64,000 nt of DNA from Erythrobacteraceae bacterium Alg239-R51 (GCA_947331495.1 CAMZOI010000001.1:310001-374000), one strand, 5' to 3'. Numbered from the stretch's first letter, positions 45,127-56,010 are shown. The notes: a model not told the origin generated them from the letters alone. Program-made: numbers and translations.

Positions 45127-46037
45127 CGGTTTTGTTCCTTTCGTTGCATTTGCGGGTGACTGGTTTCGAGATCGAGCTGCTTGATGCGGACATCCACGTC
45201 CATGTCGATATGGCTGCCTCTTTGCCCGACCCAGGTTCCCGACAGAGGAATGGCCTGGCCGGGTTCGCGCGCCACCGCCACGCGGATCAGACCGCGATTG
45301 CCGACAATGCCGTTGGTCGGATCGAATTCGATCCAGCCCGAGCCTGGAAGAAACACGCGTAGCCAAGCATGCGTGCTGTGGCCTCCGACGCGAGCGCTGT
45401 GATTGTCGGGTTGGTAGAGGTAACCCGAAACAAAACGCGCCGCGAAACCGAGCGCCCGGACCGCATCCATCATCAAGACGGCATAGTCGCGACAGGTGCC
45501 CCGTTTCAGCGCCAGAGTAGACAACGGCGATTGCACGCCTTTGTCATAGCGCGGTTCATATTCGAAATCGGCGTAGATCGTTTCGGTCATGCGGCGCAGA
45601 AGGTCGAGCGTTCGCCCTGAACCATTCTCGAGAAAACCGCGAGCCCAGGCGTCGATTTCGCGATCGGGATCGGGATATCGCCGTTCTATCGAACGCAGGA
45701 GGTCAGGCATGTCTTCAGCCGAATAGGTGAACGGATAGGTTTCGGCATAGGATTCGACGGCGATCTCCTCAGCTTCCATCGGAAGATGTTCGACCTCCGC
45801 TGCTGCACGGATTTCAAGCTCATCGGCCCGGGTATCGAACTGCGCAATCGCGACTGCGTTACCGAACACGTCCTGCAACCATCGTAACGACTCCGGTTCG
45901 GGATCGATGACCAGTGAAGCGTTGAGCACGCGCTGGTCGTAACTTTCGCGCGGACGCACGAGAATGCGATGCTCGCCAAAGGCAACATCGCTGCTGTAGC
46001 GGTAGCGTGTGACGTGGTTGATCGATACAAGGGGCAT
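45120..46037 (-). CDS. Transglutaminase-like cysteine protease
   Basis: This is a 305-residue cytosolic transglutaminase-superfamily protein. The N-terminal beta-rich domain (MPLVSINHVTRYRYSS) precedes the catalytic core, which has Cys in RGTCRDYA near residue 182, His in HSTHAWLRVF near 228 and Asp in FDPTNG near 243. The triad is complete, in contrast to the overlapping downstream gene. These paired genes are widespread in Proteobacteria but their substrates are unknown. A role in peptide or polyamide cleavage is possible. Confidence 0.87.
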   Translation of the reverse strand: MPLVSINHVTRYRYSSDVAFGEHRILVRPRESYDQRVLNASLVIDPEPESLRWLQDVFGNAVAIAQFDTRADELEIRAAAEVEHLPMEAEEIAVESYAETYPFTYSAEDMPDLLRSIERRYPDPDREIDAWARGFLENGSGRTLDLLRRMTETIYADFEYEPRYDKGVQSPLSTLALKRGTCRDYAVLMMDAVRALGFAARFVSGYLYQPDNHSARVGGHSTHAWLRVFLPGSGWIEFDPTNGIVGNRGLIRVAVAREPGQAIPLSGTWVGQRGSHIDMDVDVRIKQLDLETSHPQMQRKEQNRC

Positions 46038-46069
46038 GAGCCGAAAGTCGCTGAAAAAGTTAGGTTACA

Positions 46070-46843
46070 ATGCTGCTGAACGAACGTGACGGCAATCCGG
46101 TCCGAACCAATGGCGTCGCGATATCAGCGGGCCGGTTTCTTCTGATTGGCGACCATGCGGGCAACGCGGTCCCGGAAGCGCTGGGCGGGCTTGGTCTCGG
46201 ACCCGCCGAATTGAACCGGCACATCGCTCTCGACCTGGGTGTGCGGGAACTTGGTCTTGAACTTGGCGAGCGTTTGACAGCACCATTTCTTTGGCAGCAT
46301 TTCTCCCGCCTGGTTTGCGACTGCAACCGAGATTTCGCAGATGCGGACTGGGCACCAACGGTCAGCGACGGAACGAACATTCCCGGGAACGCAGGGCTTG
46401 AACCAGCCGAGCTGACGTTGCGGCGCGAAGAAGTGTACGAACCCTATCATCAGGCGGTCGGAAAAGCCTTGGATGCGCGTCGCCGGGCGGAACAGGAAAC
46501 CATTCTCATTTCGTTGCACAGCTTCACCCCCGCGATGGGGGGACGGGAGAGGCCATGGGAGATCGGTGTGCTTCACGACGGGCGAGAGGACCATTTCGCT
46601 CTGGCCCTGCTCGAAAAACTTCGCGGCGTGGATGGCCTCGTTGTCGGCGACAACGAGCCTTATGATATGGACGATACGGATTATACCGTTCCTCGCCACG
46701 CCTATCCCCGCGGCTTGCCTTATGTCGAACTTGAAATCCGGCAGGATTTGCTCAGAGACGCTGTGAAGGTGCACAAGATGGTCGAGTGCCTCGCCCCGCT
46801 CCTGTCTGAATGTAGCGCGTCGATAACGTCAGGGGCCGATTGA
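46070..46843 (+). CDS. N-formylglutamate amidohydrolase family protein
   Basis: It is a 257-residue member of the family that hydrolyses N-formylglutamate to formate and glutamate, the last step of one histidine degradation pathway. The N-terminal LIGDHAGNAVPE, the CNRDFAD segment and HSFTPAMGGRERPWEIG are typical. No other histidine-degradation genes are nearby, so its physiological substrate is uncertain. It is divergent from the transglutaminase pair, 32 bases away. Confidence 0.87.
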   Translation: MLLNERDGNPVRTNGVAISAGRFLLIGDHAGNAVPEALGGLGLGPAELNRHIALDLGVRELGLELGERLTAPFLWQHFSRLVCDCNRDFADADWAPTVSDGTNIPGNAGLEPAELTLRREEVYEPYHQAVGKALDARRRAEQETILISLHSFTPAMGGRERPWEIGVLHDGREDHFALALLEKLRGVDGLVVGDNEPYDMDDTDYTVPRHAYPRGLPYVELEIRQDLLRDAVKVHKMVECLAPLLSECSASITSGAD

Positions 46844-46874
46844 GCGATATATTGCAAGCAACAGGAAACTCGCG

Positions 46875-48842
46875 TCAGACTCCGAACGGGTAGGTCTCCG
46901 GCGTGCCATGATGCGGTTCGTGATCCGCCAATGTCTCGAGCGCCCGTGTTTCGTCGAACCAGCAATAGGCGTCGAACTGGCGCGGCAAAACCGCGTCGCT
47001 GTAATGACTCCAGCGCTCGGTCTCGGGACGGTAGATCACCCCAATGAAGCGCTCGAGCAGCGGTTCCATCAACCTGTCGCGCAATGCGCGATCGACCGAC
47101 GGATCGAGGAGAAAGCGCTCGACGCCGCTATCGTGGCATAGCCGCTCATAGCTGTCGCGGCGCGAGGGGAGAACGCGTTTGACCTCGCGCTCGCCATCCC
47201 AATCGGTCGCGGCGCTGACCGTGCCGGTATGAGTGCCGAAGCCGATCAGCGCAACATCATCGCCCCATTTTTGACGGGCGAGTTGACCGATATTGTGCTC
47301 TTCTCGCACGGCACCCATTTCGGTCGCCCGGGCATCGCCAATATGGCTGTTGTGCGCCCAGACGACCGCCTTACTGTCGGGCCCACCCTGTTCGAGAAGG
47401 TGTTCCAGCGTGTCGGCCATGTGGCTGTCGCGCAAGTTCCAGCTTTCGGCACCGCCATAGTACATGATGCGGTAATACTTCTCCGCCGAGGCGATCAGGC
47501 GCGCGTTCATCGCCGCGCCGAAGGCTTCGCCGTTCTTGTCGAGCGCGCTTTCCAGCAAGTCACGACACTGGCTCACCACGGCTTCCTCGCATTCGGCATA
47601 ACCCTTGCGAAGTGCGGCCCGGCCATACGTCGCGGGATCGTTCTGCCATGGTGTCAGGCAGCCGTAGCGTTCACGCGCGACTGCCGCCGCGCCCGGATCA
47701 TGCTCATCGAGATAGGCCAGCACGGCCTCGATCGATCCGGACATGTTGTAGATGTCGAGTCCGTAAAACCCCGCTCGACTTTCCGCTTCGCGGCCCTCGT
47801 TCAGATCGCGCAGATCGTGCATCAGGTCGCGGATTACCGGATTGCGCCACATCCAGGTGGGAAATCTCTGGAAGGGTGGCGAGGCGTCCGTATTTGGTTG
47901 TTCGTGATTGATGAAGCGGTTCAGTACCGCGGCGTCCGGCCAGTCAGCTTCCGCCGCGACGATGGTGAAGCCATGCTTTTCGACTAGGCGCTTGGTGATT
48001 TGCGCACGGGCGGCGTAGAATTCGTGCGTGCCGTGGCTCGCTTCTCCCAGCAGTACCACGCGCTTGTCAGCGAACCGGTCGAAGGCGGCAGCGAAATCGG
48101 GATCGTCGATTGCAGGCAGTTCGTCCGCGTGACGAGCAATCAGTTCGGGTGTGGACAGATCGCGTGCGGGCTGGTGGTTGCTCGCGGCCTTGGTCCCGTT
48201 CTCGGTCACGGAACCGGGCAACAGGGGGACGAAACGAACCGAGCCGAGATCGTGCTCTTCCCAATCGTCGGGACCAAGGCGCTTGAGACAGCGCAGCGAC
48301 TGGACCGTTTCCTCGCCGACAGGAATGACGAGGACCCCGCCGATCGCCAGTTGCTGCTTGAGCGCTTCGGGAATTTCGGCACCGCGCGCAGCGACCAGAA
48401 TGGCATCGAAGGGGGCCTCGTCGAGGCAGCCCTTCATGCCGTCACCGGCGATTATCGTGCAATTTTTATAACCGAGGTCTTCGATCTTGCCACGCGCCCG
48501 GCGAGCGAGGATCTCGTGCCGCTCGATCGCGATCACCCGATCCGCAATCCGTGAGAGGATCGCCGCCGCATAGCCGGAACCTGCACCCACCTCGAGAACC
48601 CTGGACTGGCCGTCGACCTCGGCGGCATCGATCATCTCGGCCACGATGAAGGGCTGACTGATCGTTTGGCCTTCGCCAATCGGCAACGGCCCATCTTCAT
48701 ACGCAAATTCGCGCATGTCCTCGGGAACGAACTGCTCCCTGGGAACCGTGGAGAAGGCATTTAATATGGCCGGATCGTCGACCCCCCGGTTGCGGATTTG
48801 CCGGTCGACCATGCGTTCGCGAAGCTTTTTGAAATCTGTCAT
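46875..48842 (-). CDS. Protein-isoaspartate methyltransferase fused to erythromycin-esterase domain
   Basis: This 655-residue two-domain protein has an N-terminal PCMT (1 to about 215), with substrate-loop QTISQPFIVAEM and SAM-binding VLEVGAGSGYAAA, which repairs isoaspartyl residues. After a hydrophilic linker (about 215-240) comes an erythromycin-esterase/ChaN-like domain with LLGEASHGTHEFY, EADWPDA and WAHNSHIGDA, motifs that carry the metal and catalytic His/Glu. The frame is continuous, so this is a real fusion. The esterase domain need not act on macrolides. The ATG at 48842 is chosen. The stop is 31 bases from the convergent amidohydrolase stop. Confidence 0.88.
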   Translation of the reverse strand: MTDFKKLRERMVDRQIRNRGVDDPAILNAFSTVPREQFVPEDMREFAYEDGPLPIGEGQTISQPFIVAEMIDAAEVDGQSRVLEVGAGSGYAAAILSRIADRVIAIERHEILARRARGKIEDLGYKNCTIIAGDGMKGCLDEAPFDAILVAARGAEIPEALKQQLAIGGVLVIPVGEETVQSLRCLKRLGPDDWEEHDLGSVRFVPLLPGSVTENGTKAASNHQPARDLSTPELIARHADELPAIDDPDFAAAFDRFADKRVVLLGEASHGTHEFYAARAQITKRLVEKHGFTIVAAEADWPDAAVLNRFINHEQPNTDASPPFQRFPTWMWRNPVIRDLMHDLRDLNEGREAESRAGFYGLDIYNMSGSIEAVLAYLDEHDPGAAAVARERYGCLTPWQNDPATYGRAALRKGYAECEEAVVSQCRDLLESALDKNGEAFGAAMNARLIASAEKYYRIMYYGGAESWNLRDSHMADTLEHLLEQGGPDSKAVVWAHNSHIGDARATEMGAVREEHNIGQLARQKWGDDVALIGFGTHTGTVSAATDWDGEREVKRVLPSRRDSYERLCHDSGVERFLLDPSVDRALRDRLMEPLLERFIGVIYRPETERWSHYSDAVLPRQFDAYCWFDETRALETLADHEPHHGTPETYPFGV

Positions 48843-48884
48843 ACCCAGATAATGCGTAGCCAAACCAAAAGGTTGCACGAAAAA

Positions 48885-48910
48885 GGCCCGGCGGATTGCA
48901 CCGCCGGGCC
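48885..48910 (-). terminator. Terminator of groESL
   Basis: On the minus strand GGCCCGGCGG, 6-base loop, CCGCCGGGCC, then a run of Ts. It lies 33-58 bases past the groEL stop. Confidence 0.9.
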
Positions 48911-48942
48911 TCTGTCTGTCCGGTCGAGCCGGGAGGCGGGGC

Positions 48943-50634
<1,692 letters not shown>

Positions 50635-50664
50635 TTAGTTGAAGAAGTGCATACGGGGTCGGGC

Positions 50665-50952
50665 TCAGCCCATGATCCCCATGATGTCGCTTTCCTTCAT
50701 GATCAGCAGGTCTTCCCCGTCGAGCTTGACCTCGGTGCCCGACCACTTGCCGAACAGCACGCGGTCGCCGGCCTTGACGTCGAGCGGGGTGATGGTGCCA
50801 TCTTCGGCGCGGGCGCCCGAACCGACGGAGACGATTTCGCCTTCGCTCGGCTTTTCCTTGGCGCTGTCGGGAATGATGATACCGCCGGCGGTCTTCTCAT
50901 CGGCTTCGATGCGACGGACCAGTACGCGGTCGTGCAGCGGACGAAATGCCAT
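50665..50952 (-). CDS. groS: Co-chaperonin GroES
   Basis: It is the seven-fold lid of GroEL, 95 residues. The mobile loop region ([23 protein letters not shown]) and the [11 protein letters not shown]-type roof are present. It is the first gene of the operon. The ATG at 50952 is 36 bases from the CIRCE element. Confidence 0.98.
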   Translation of the reverse strand: MAFRPLHDRVLVRRIEADEKTAGGIIIPDSAKEKPSEGEIVSVGSGARAEDGTITPLDVKAGDRVLFGKWSGTEVKLDGEDLLIMKESDIMGIMG

Positions 50953-50987
50953 ATCTGTGACCTCTCAAGTTTGAGTGAATAGCTCTG

Positions 50988-51014
50988 TTGGCACTCTCGT
51001 AGTGCGAGTGCCAA
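50988..51014 (-). promoter_or_regulatory. CIRCE operator of groESL
   Basis: TTGGCACTC, 9 bases, GAGTGCCAA form a perfect inverted repeat. It differs from the classical CIRCE (TTAGCACTC-N9-GAGTGCTAA) at one symmetric position per arm. It is the binding site for HrcA repressor. hrcA is not in the window. Confidence 0.93.
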
Positions 51015-51021
51015 CGACGCG

Positions 51022-51050
51022 GATGTGGGGACGGCCCGGATATGAGTCAA
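51022..51050 (-). promoter_or_regulatory. groESL promoter
   Basis: On the minus strand TTGACT (51050-51045), 17 bases, CACATC (51027-51022). The predicted start is near 51015, exactly at the edge of CIRCE, so HrcA would block initiation. Confidence 0.6.
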
Positions 51051-51168
51051 GCAAGGTTCAGCGAAAAAAGTTTCATCGTTTCGCCAAGCCGTGGCGTCGG
51101 GTGGCCAAGGCGTGCTTCCTTCCCTATCGCGCCGCTCGATCTGCCGCTTTTGCTAGGAAACCTGCCCC

Positions 51169-52002
51169 ATGACGACCGACTATGAAGTCGCTGCGCTGAC
51201 CATCCCCGAACAGATCTGGTTGTGGCTGCGACTCAACATGATCGACGTCGCGGGCGCCTTTGCAGTGCTGATCATCGGTCTGCTGGTCGCCGGTATCCTG
51301 TCGCGCTGGGTCGAACGTGCGCTGACCCGATCGCCGCGCTTCGATCCGACCGTGGCAAACTTCCTTTCGAACGTGGTCAAATATGTCCTGTGGGTGCTCG
51401 TACTGGTCACCGTTCTCGCCCAGTTCGGGGTGGAGACGACCAGCATTCTGGCCGCGCTGGGCGGGATGGCGCTGGCGATCGGCCTGGCGTTGCAGGGAAC
51501 GCTCAGCAATGTCGCCTCGGGCGTGATGATCCTGGTGCAGAAACCGTTAAAGGTCGGTGAGGCGATCAACGTTGGATCGATCACCGCGACGGTCCAGAAT
51601 ATCGGTTTGTTCACGACCGAGCTGAAGCAGTTCGACGGCCTGTTCGTGATGATTCCCAATTCCGAATTGTGGAACAAGCCCATCGTGAATTTCCACCGCC
51701 ATCCGACGCGGCGTTTCGAACTGGTCGTGGGCATCGCCTATGGCGACAGCATGGAACAGGCGCGCAAGGAATTGCTGGCGCTGGCCCAGGCCGACGAACG
51801 GGTCCTGGCCGATCCGGCACCGGCGGCCTTCGTCAATTCGCTCGACGACAGTTCGGTGGGCATCGGGTTGCGCGTCTGGTGCGTGACCGGCGATTATCTG
51901 GGTCTGTCCTGGGATCTGACCGAAGCGGTCAAGGCGCGCTTCGACGATGTGGGCATTTCGATTCCCTTCCCGCAGCGCGAGATCACGAGAAAGCTGGCGT
52001 AG
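51169..52002 (+). CDS. Small mechanosensitive channel (MscS family)
   Basis: This is a 277-residue MscS-type channel, the third in the window and closest in size to E. coli MscS (286). It has three helices: about 25-45, 68-88 and 95-125. The pore helix ALGGMALAIGLALQGTLSNVASG matches the MscS TM3 signature, and the beta domain PLKVGEAINVGSITATV follows. It ends inside the convergent MATE gene (20-base overlap). It would protect against hypo-osmotic shock. Confidence 0.93.
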   Translation: MTTDYEVAALTIPEQIWLWLRLNMIDVAGAFAVLIIGLLVAGILSRWVERALTRSPRFDPTVANFLSNVVKYVLWVLVLVTVLAQFGVETTSILAALGGMALAIGLALQGTLSNVASGVMILVQKPLKVGEAINVGSITATVQNIGLFTTELKQFDGLFVMIPNSELWNKPIVNFHRHPTRRFELVVGIAYGDSMEQARKELLALAQADERVLADPAPAAFVNSLDDSSVGIGLRVWCVTGDYLGLSWDLTEAVKARFDDVGISIPFPQREITRKLA

Positions 52003-53416
52003 CGGAGCGTACCCCCGGCCGGGTCGTCAGTCCCAGCGCCTCGCGCCGGTGCCAGCGCCAGCCCAGCAGCGCCGCCGCCACGGTCAGCCCCGTCGCCAGC
52101 CCGATCCACACGCCTACACCTGCGAGCGGGGTGGCAAAACCGAGAACCAACGCGGTGCCGATGCCCGGCACCCAATAGGCGAAGGCGGCGATCCACATCG
52201 GAATGCGCGTATCCTGCAGCCCGCGCAGCGCCCCGGCCGCGACCGCCTGCATCCCGTCGAACAGCTGGAAGGCGGCGGCAATCACGATATATTTCAGCGC
52301 GAAGCTGACCAGTACGGCGTTCTGGGGATCCCACGGATCGACATAGATCGCGATCAGGGGCTTCGGGATTGTCAGCATTGCGAGAGCCGTCAACGCCATG
52401 AAGCCGGTGCCAATTGCAATGGCGGCCCAGCCGGCGCGCCTGATGCCTTCGGAGTCGCGCGCGCCATAGAAATAGCCGACCCGGATGGTTGCTGCCTGCC
52501 CCACACCGAACGGTACCTGAAACGCAAGCGCCGCGATCTGCAAGGCGATTGTATGAGCGGCGAGCTGACCAGCACCGATATTGCCCATCAGGAAAGCCGC
52601 TGCGCCGAATATCCCCGCTTCGGCGGTAATCGTCAGCGCGATCGGCGTCCCGATGCGGGTAATTTGCCACAACCGCTCCCAGTCCGGCGACCACCAGCGC
52701 CCGAAGACGCGGTATCGGTGCAGGCGCTTGTCCAGCCGGATCGCGACAATGTAGGCCAAAAGCGTGGTTAGCGTCGTGATGATCGTCGCCATTGCCGCAC
52801 CTTTCAGGCCCAGCTCCGGCGCGCCGAGATTGCCGAATATGAAGGCATAGTTGGCCAGCGCATTCACGAAGATGCCGCCTGCGGTGATCGCGGTCGCGAA
52901 GATCGGTCGGTCGAGCGTGGAAACGAAGCTGCGCAGCACATTGTTGAACAGCATCGGTACGAGGCTGAGGACCAGCAGCGTGTTGTACTCGATCGCGAGA
53001 GCAACGATGCGCGGTTCCTGACCGGTCACGCGCATCAGCGGGCCGAGCAGAAGGCACAGGCCCATGCCGACGATCCCCGATGCTACGGACAGCCACAAGG
53101 CCATGCGCACCGAACGACGCACCGCGCGCAAAGCGGGCGCGCGCTCGCCCAGTTCCGCAGCGGCGACTGCCGCGACTGCACCGGTAAGGCCCGACAGCGC
53201 CCAGAGCACCAGTCCGAACATCGCCACCGTCAGGGCCGAGGCGGCCAGCTCTTCCTCGCCCAGGCGGGCGATGAAGATCACATCCACGGCATAGGTAAGC
53301 GTCTGCAGAAGGTTCGCTGCCGCCAGCGGCCAGCTCAGCCTGAACGTCGCGCCGAACTCGGCGCGCCAGCCATCGCCGCGCTTTCGCGGGGGGTTCTGGA
53401 TCAGGTCATGGGCCAT
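51983..53416 (-). CDS. MATE family efflux transporter
   Basis: This is a cation/drug antiporter of the multidrug and toxin extrusion family, 477 residues, with 12 predicted helices in two homologous halves (LSWPLAAANLLQTLTYAVD and ITRIGTPIALTITAEAG at the two starts). The substrate is unknown. The ATG at 53416 (MAHDLIQ) is chosen over a longer frame. It overlaps the mechanosensitive channel gene at the 3' end and has no operon partner. Confidence 0.92.
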   Translation of the reverse strand: MAHDLIQNPPRKRGDGWRAEFGATFRLSWPLAAANLLQTLTYAVDVIFIARLGEEELAASALTVAMFGLVLWALSGLTGAVAAVAAAELGERAPALRAVRRSVRMALWLSVASGIVGMGLCLLLGPLMRVTGQEPRIVALAIEYNTLLVLSLVPMLFNNVLRSFVSTLDRPIFATAITAGGIFVNALANYAFIFGNLGAPELGLKGAAMATIITTLTTLLAYIVAIRLDKRLHRYRVFGRWWSPDWERLWQITRIGTPIALTITAEAGIFGAAAFLMGNIGAGQLAAHTIALQIAALAFQVPFGVGQAATIRVGYFYGARDSEGIRRAGWAAIAIGTGFMALTALAMLTIPKPLIAIYVDPWDPQNAVLVSFALKYIVIAAAFQLFDGMQAVAAGALRGLQDTRIPMWIAAFAYWVPGIGTALVLGFATPLAGVGVWIGLATGLTVAAALLGWRWHRREALGLTTRPGVRSATPAFS

Positions 53417-53575
53417 GCAGCCGGCCCGGTTAGGCGGGCGGCCAGTGCCAGGCAAACGAAAAGGGGGTCGCGCGGAACCGTATGGCTGTCCGCAGGGACA
53501 TCACCTTCGCACGCCTGGTGCCGGAAATTCTGCGGACCAACGCCGGATAACATAAGTTAACATTCTGAAAGGACA

Positions 53576-53600
53576 GGAACTTTATCGAGTTCGTCGCGCT
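53576..53600 (+). promoter_or_regulatory. Near-consensus sigma-EcfG promoter of the stress operon
   Basis: GGAAC (53576-53580), 16 bases, CGCT. One mismatch from CGTT. It lies 31 bases before the ATG at 53632, matching the spacing of the exact site at 6219-6243. Confidence 0.4.
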
Positions 53601-53631
53601 CCGTAAGCATCACTTCAATCAGGAGACAGGC

Positions 53632-54192
53632 ATGGCAGATCCATCGAAAGGACCACGAGGCTCGTCCGCCGCATCATCGGCGACCGAGGAATTGAAACAT
53701 GACGCGCACGATCTGAAGGACACGGCCGCGCACCAGGCGGAGGCCAAGGCCAAGCAGGGCAAGGCGCGCGTCAGCCGTACGGCAAGCTCAGCCTCGTCGG
53801 CCATGAAGACCGCGGCAGACGAATTGCGCGACGATGACGATGCCCCGGACTGGCTGGCATCGGCTTTCGCCAGCGTCGCCCGCGAGGTGGAGGACCTCGC
53901 ATCGCATCTGAAAGACAGGTCCCCGCGCGAACTGGCCGGAGAAACCCGTCGTTTCGCACGGGACAATCCCGGCGCATTCCTGACCGCCTCGGCAGCCGCA
54001 GGGTTCGCTGCCGCGCGCTTCCTGCGTGCCGGGGCGGAGTATCACGACGATTACGACGTCGGCGACGATCGCAACGAGACGACCGGACGCACGACCGCGA
54101 ATGCCGGCGCTATCGGGCGGGGCCAGCGCGCAGAAACGGTAGCACAGGCAAAGAGCCGATCCGCCATCAAGCCGACGGGAGATGTGCGATGA
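53632..54192 (+). CDS. Membrane-anchored stress protein, ElaB/YqjD-like in layout
   Basis: This is a 186-residue protein with a hydrophilic Ala/Lys/Glu-rich helical N-terminus, one short hydrophobic segment (FLTASAAAGFAAARFL near residue 125) and a charged C-terminal tail. The layout resembles the YqjD/ElaB group of single-helix membrane proteins, but the sequence match is weak. It is the first of three genes that overlap by ATGA. An AGGAGAC ribosome site precedes the ATG. The role may be association with ribosomes or envelope in stationary phase, by analogy only. Confidence 0.75.
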   Translation: MADPSKGPRGSSAASSATEELKHDAHDLKDTAAHQAEAKAKQGKARVSRTASSASSAMKTAADELRDDDDAPDWLASAFASVAREVEDLASHLKDRSPRELAGETRRFARDNPGAFLTASAAAGFAAARFLRAGAEYHDDYDVGDDRNETTGRTTANAGAIGRGQRAETVAQAKSRSAIKPTGDVR

Positions 54193-54635
54193 GCGTCAAC
54201 ACCCCTCCCACTACGACCACCGCCCGGAACCGGTCGGCGGACGACAATCCGGTCGATCTGATCGGCCGGCTGACCCGCCAGAGCGCGCATCTCGCGCAGC
54301 AGCAGGTCAACCTTGTACAGGCGGAAATGCGCGAATCCGTCAGCGATATCCAGGAATCCGTAGCCGGATTGCTCGGTGCGGCCGTGTTCGGTATCGCCGG
54401 ACTGGGCGTGACGCTGATGGGTATCGCCTATCTGATCGGCGATGCCATGGGCGATCGGGACTTGGCGACTCTGCTGGTCGGTATCGCCACGCTGATCCTG
54501 GCGGCCATACTCTACGCCTCGGCCCGCAAGAAGATGTCGGCCACCAATCTCAAGCCCGAGCGCACGATCGATACCGTCGAACGCGACGTCGATGCCGCGA
54601 AGGGCGATCTCACTCATACCGGAGCCCCACGATGA
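54189..54635 (+). CDS. Phage-holin-family (YqjE-like) membrane protein
   Basis: This is a 148-residue protein with two central helices (about 58-82 and 90-115) and a helical pre-region (ARLTRQSAHLAQQQVNLVQAEM type). This is the DUF1469/holin_3_6 superfamily pattern. It overlaps the genes on both sides by four bases. Despite the family name there is no phage context. It corresponds to YqjE in the E. coli yqjDEK operon. Confidence 0.82.
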   Translation: MSVNTPPTTTTARNRSADDNPVDLIGRLTRQSAHLAQQQVNLVQAEMRESVSDIQESVAGLLGAAVFGIAGLGVTLMGIAYLIGDAMGDRDLATLLVGIATLILAAILYASARKKMSATNLKPERTIDTVERDVDAAKGDLTHTGAPR

Positions 54636-55456
54636 CACAGACTGACACGCGCGATCCCGACGCGATCGAACGCGATATCCGCCGCACACAGGAAAACATG
54701 AGCGAAACGGTCGACCGCCTCGGCGACCAGATGACGCCCAGAAGACTCATGGAATCGCTTCTCGACAAGGCCGACGAGAACGGGGTTGATGCCCGCTATC
54801 TCCTGGACGGCGCGCGTCGTAATCCGCTCGCACTCGGTCTCATCGCGGCCGGAGCGATCTGGATGGTCAGCGAACATGACGCCAAGCCCGGTGCCTTCAC
54901 CTCGGATTCGGACGGATACGACGATTACGACGACCGCTACGACTACGATCCGGACCATCGCGGATACGTGTCCCACATGGCGCGGTTCGAACGCAATCCC
55001 GACGAGGACGATGTTACCTATGCGCGTCGGCGCGACGAGCATCGCGGCGCCTACCTGATGATCGAACGCGAGCATGACGAGGATCATTCGGCCTTCCGGC
55101 AGCGGCTCGACGATGCGACAGGCAAGATACGCCAGAAGCGCGACGATTTTGCGGAAAATGCCCGGCAGACGCGCCACGACATGGCGCGCCAGGGCCGCAA
55201 GGCAGCGCGCCGCGGCCGCGACGCCTATTACGACAACCCGCTGATCGGCGGTCTGGCCGCGGCAATCGTGGGCGCATTCGCGGGCTCGGCCATTCCTTCC
55301 TCGCAGACCGAACGCGAAAAGCTGGGACCGCAAGGTGCCAAGGCCATCGACAAGGCCGAGGAACAGGCACACGCGGCTGGCGAGAAAGCGCGCAAGAAGA
55401 AGGACCAGGCCGTTGCCAAGGCCGACCGGAAGATGAAACAGGAAGGGCCCGCCTGA
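54632..55456 (+). CDS. DUF3618 membrane protein
   Basis: This is a 274-residue protein with the DUF3618 motif at the N-terminus (DAIERDIRRTQENMSETVDRLGD), two hydrophobic segments (about 68-84 and 205-225), a tyrosine/aspartate-rich loop (about 95-115) and a long Lys/Arg/Glu-rich coiled tail. It is the last gene of the overlapping three-gene operon. DUF3618 proteins are small envelope proteins of unknown function that often appear with holin-like proteins. Confidence 0.85.
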   Translation: MTQTDTRDPDAIERDIRRTQENMSETVDRLGDQMTPRRLMESLLDKADENGVDARYLLDGARRNPLALGLIAAGAIWMVSEHDAKPGAFTSDSDGYDDYDDRYDYDPDHRGYVSHMARFERNPDEDDVTYARRRDEHRGAYLMIEREHDEDHSAFRQRLDDATGKIRQKRDDFAENARQTRHDMARQGRKAARRGRDAYYDNPLIGGLAAAIVGAFAGSAIPSSQTEREKLGPQGAKAIDKAEEQAHAAGEKARKKKDQAVAKADRKMKQEGPA

Positions 55457-55496
55457 CGCGCTTCCCGCTGAACGACACTACAGCACGCAAGACAAC

Positions 55497-55526
55497 AAAA
55501 GGGCGGCACCTCGCGGTGCCGCCCTT
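55497..55526. terminator. Bidirectional terminator between stress operon and rplL
   Basis: AAAGGGCGGCACC and GGTGCCGCCCTTT pair perfectly around TCGC. An A tract on one side and T3 on the other suit both strands. It resembles the hairpin at 37590-37621. Confidence 0.85.
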
Positions 55527-55552
55527 TCCTGTCTCGTAAACGAGAGCGAAGC

Positions 55553-55930
55553 TTACTTGAGCTCGACGGTACCGCCGGCTGCTTCGATCTTGCCCTTGAT
55601 CTCTTCGGCTTCCGCCTTGTTGACGCCTTCCTTGATCGGCTTGGGCGCGCCTTCGACAAGACCCTTGGCTTCGGAAAGGCCCAGGCCGGTGATGGCGCGG
55701 ACTTCCTTGATGACCTGGATCTTCTTGCCGCCGTCGCCGGTGAGGATGACGTCGAATTCGTCCTTCTCTTCGGCTGCGGCACCGGCGTCGCCACCACCGG
55801 CAGCAGGTGCTGCGGCTACGGCTGCGGCTGCGGAAACGCCCCATTCGTCTTCAAGTGCCTTGGCAAGCTCGGCGGCTTCCATGACGGTCAGTTTGCTCAG
55901 TTCTTCAACAAGCTTGGCGATATCGGCCAT
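55553..55930 (-). CDS. rplL: Ribosomal protein L7/L12
   Basis: It forms the ribosomal stalk that recruits translation factors, 125 residues. The N-terminal dimer domain ([20 protein letters not shown]), the Ala-rich hinge ([12 protein letters not shown]) and the C-terminal domain with [15 protein letters not shown] are typical. It is co-transcribed behind rplJ, 80 bases downstream. Confidence 0.98.
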   Translation of the reverse strand: MADIAKLVEELSKLTVMEAAELAKALEDEWGVSAAAAVAAAPAAGGGDAGAAAEEKDEFDVILTGDGGKKIQVIKEVRAITGLGLSEAKGLVEGAPKPIKEGVNKAEAEEIKGKIEAAGGTVELK

Positions 55931-56010
55931 GATGTTTCACTCCAAAATATAAGGCGGGGCACTGGTTGGATTGGGCCCCATGAATACGTGCTATTCGCGA
56001 TGAACCAGCT

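Noticed and set aside
46875-48842. PCMT and esterase as two genes joined by a sequencing error
   Set aside because: The frame is continuous through a hydrophilic linker with no internal start or ribosome site, so a true fusion is simpler.
54189-54635. Holin gene as evidence for a prophage
   Set aside because: No endolysin, integrase or capsid gene is present, and the gene overlaps two stress-type genes. The holin name is a superfamily label.
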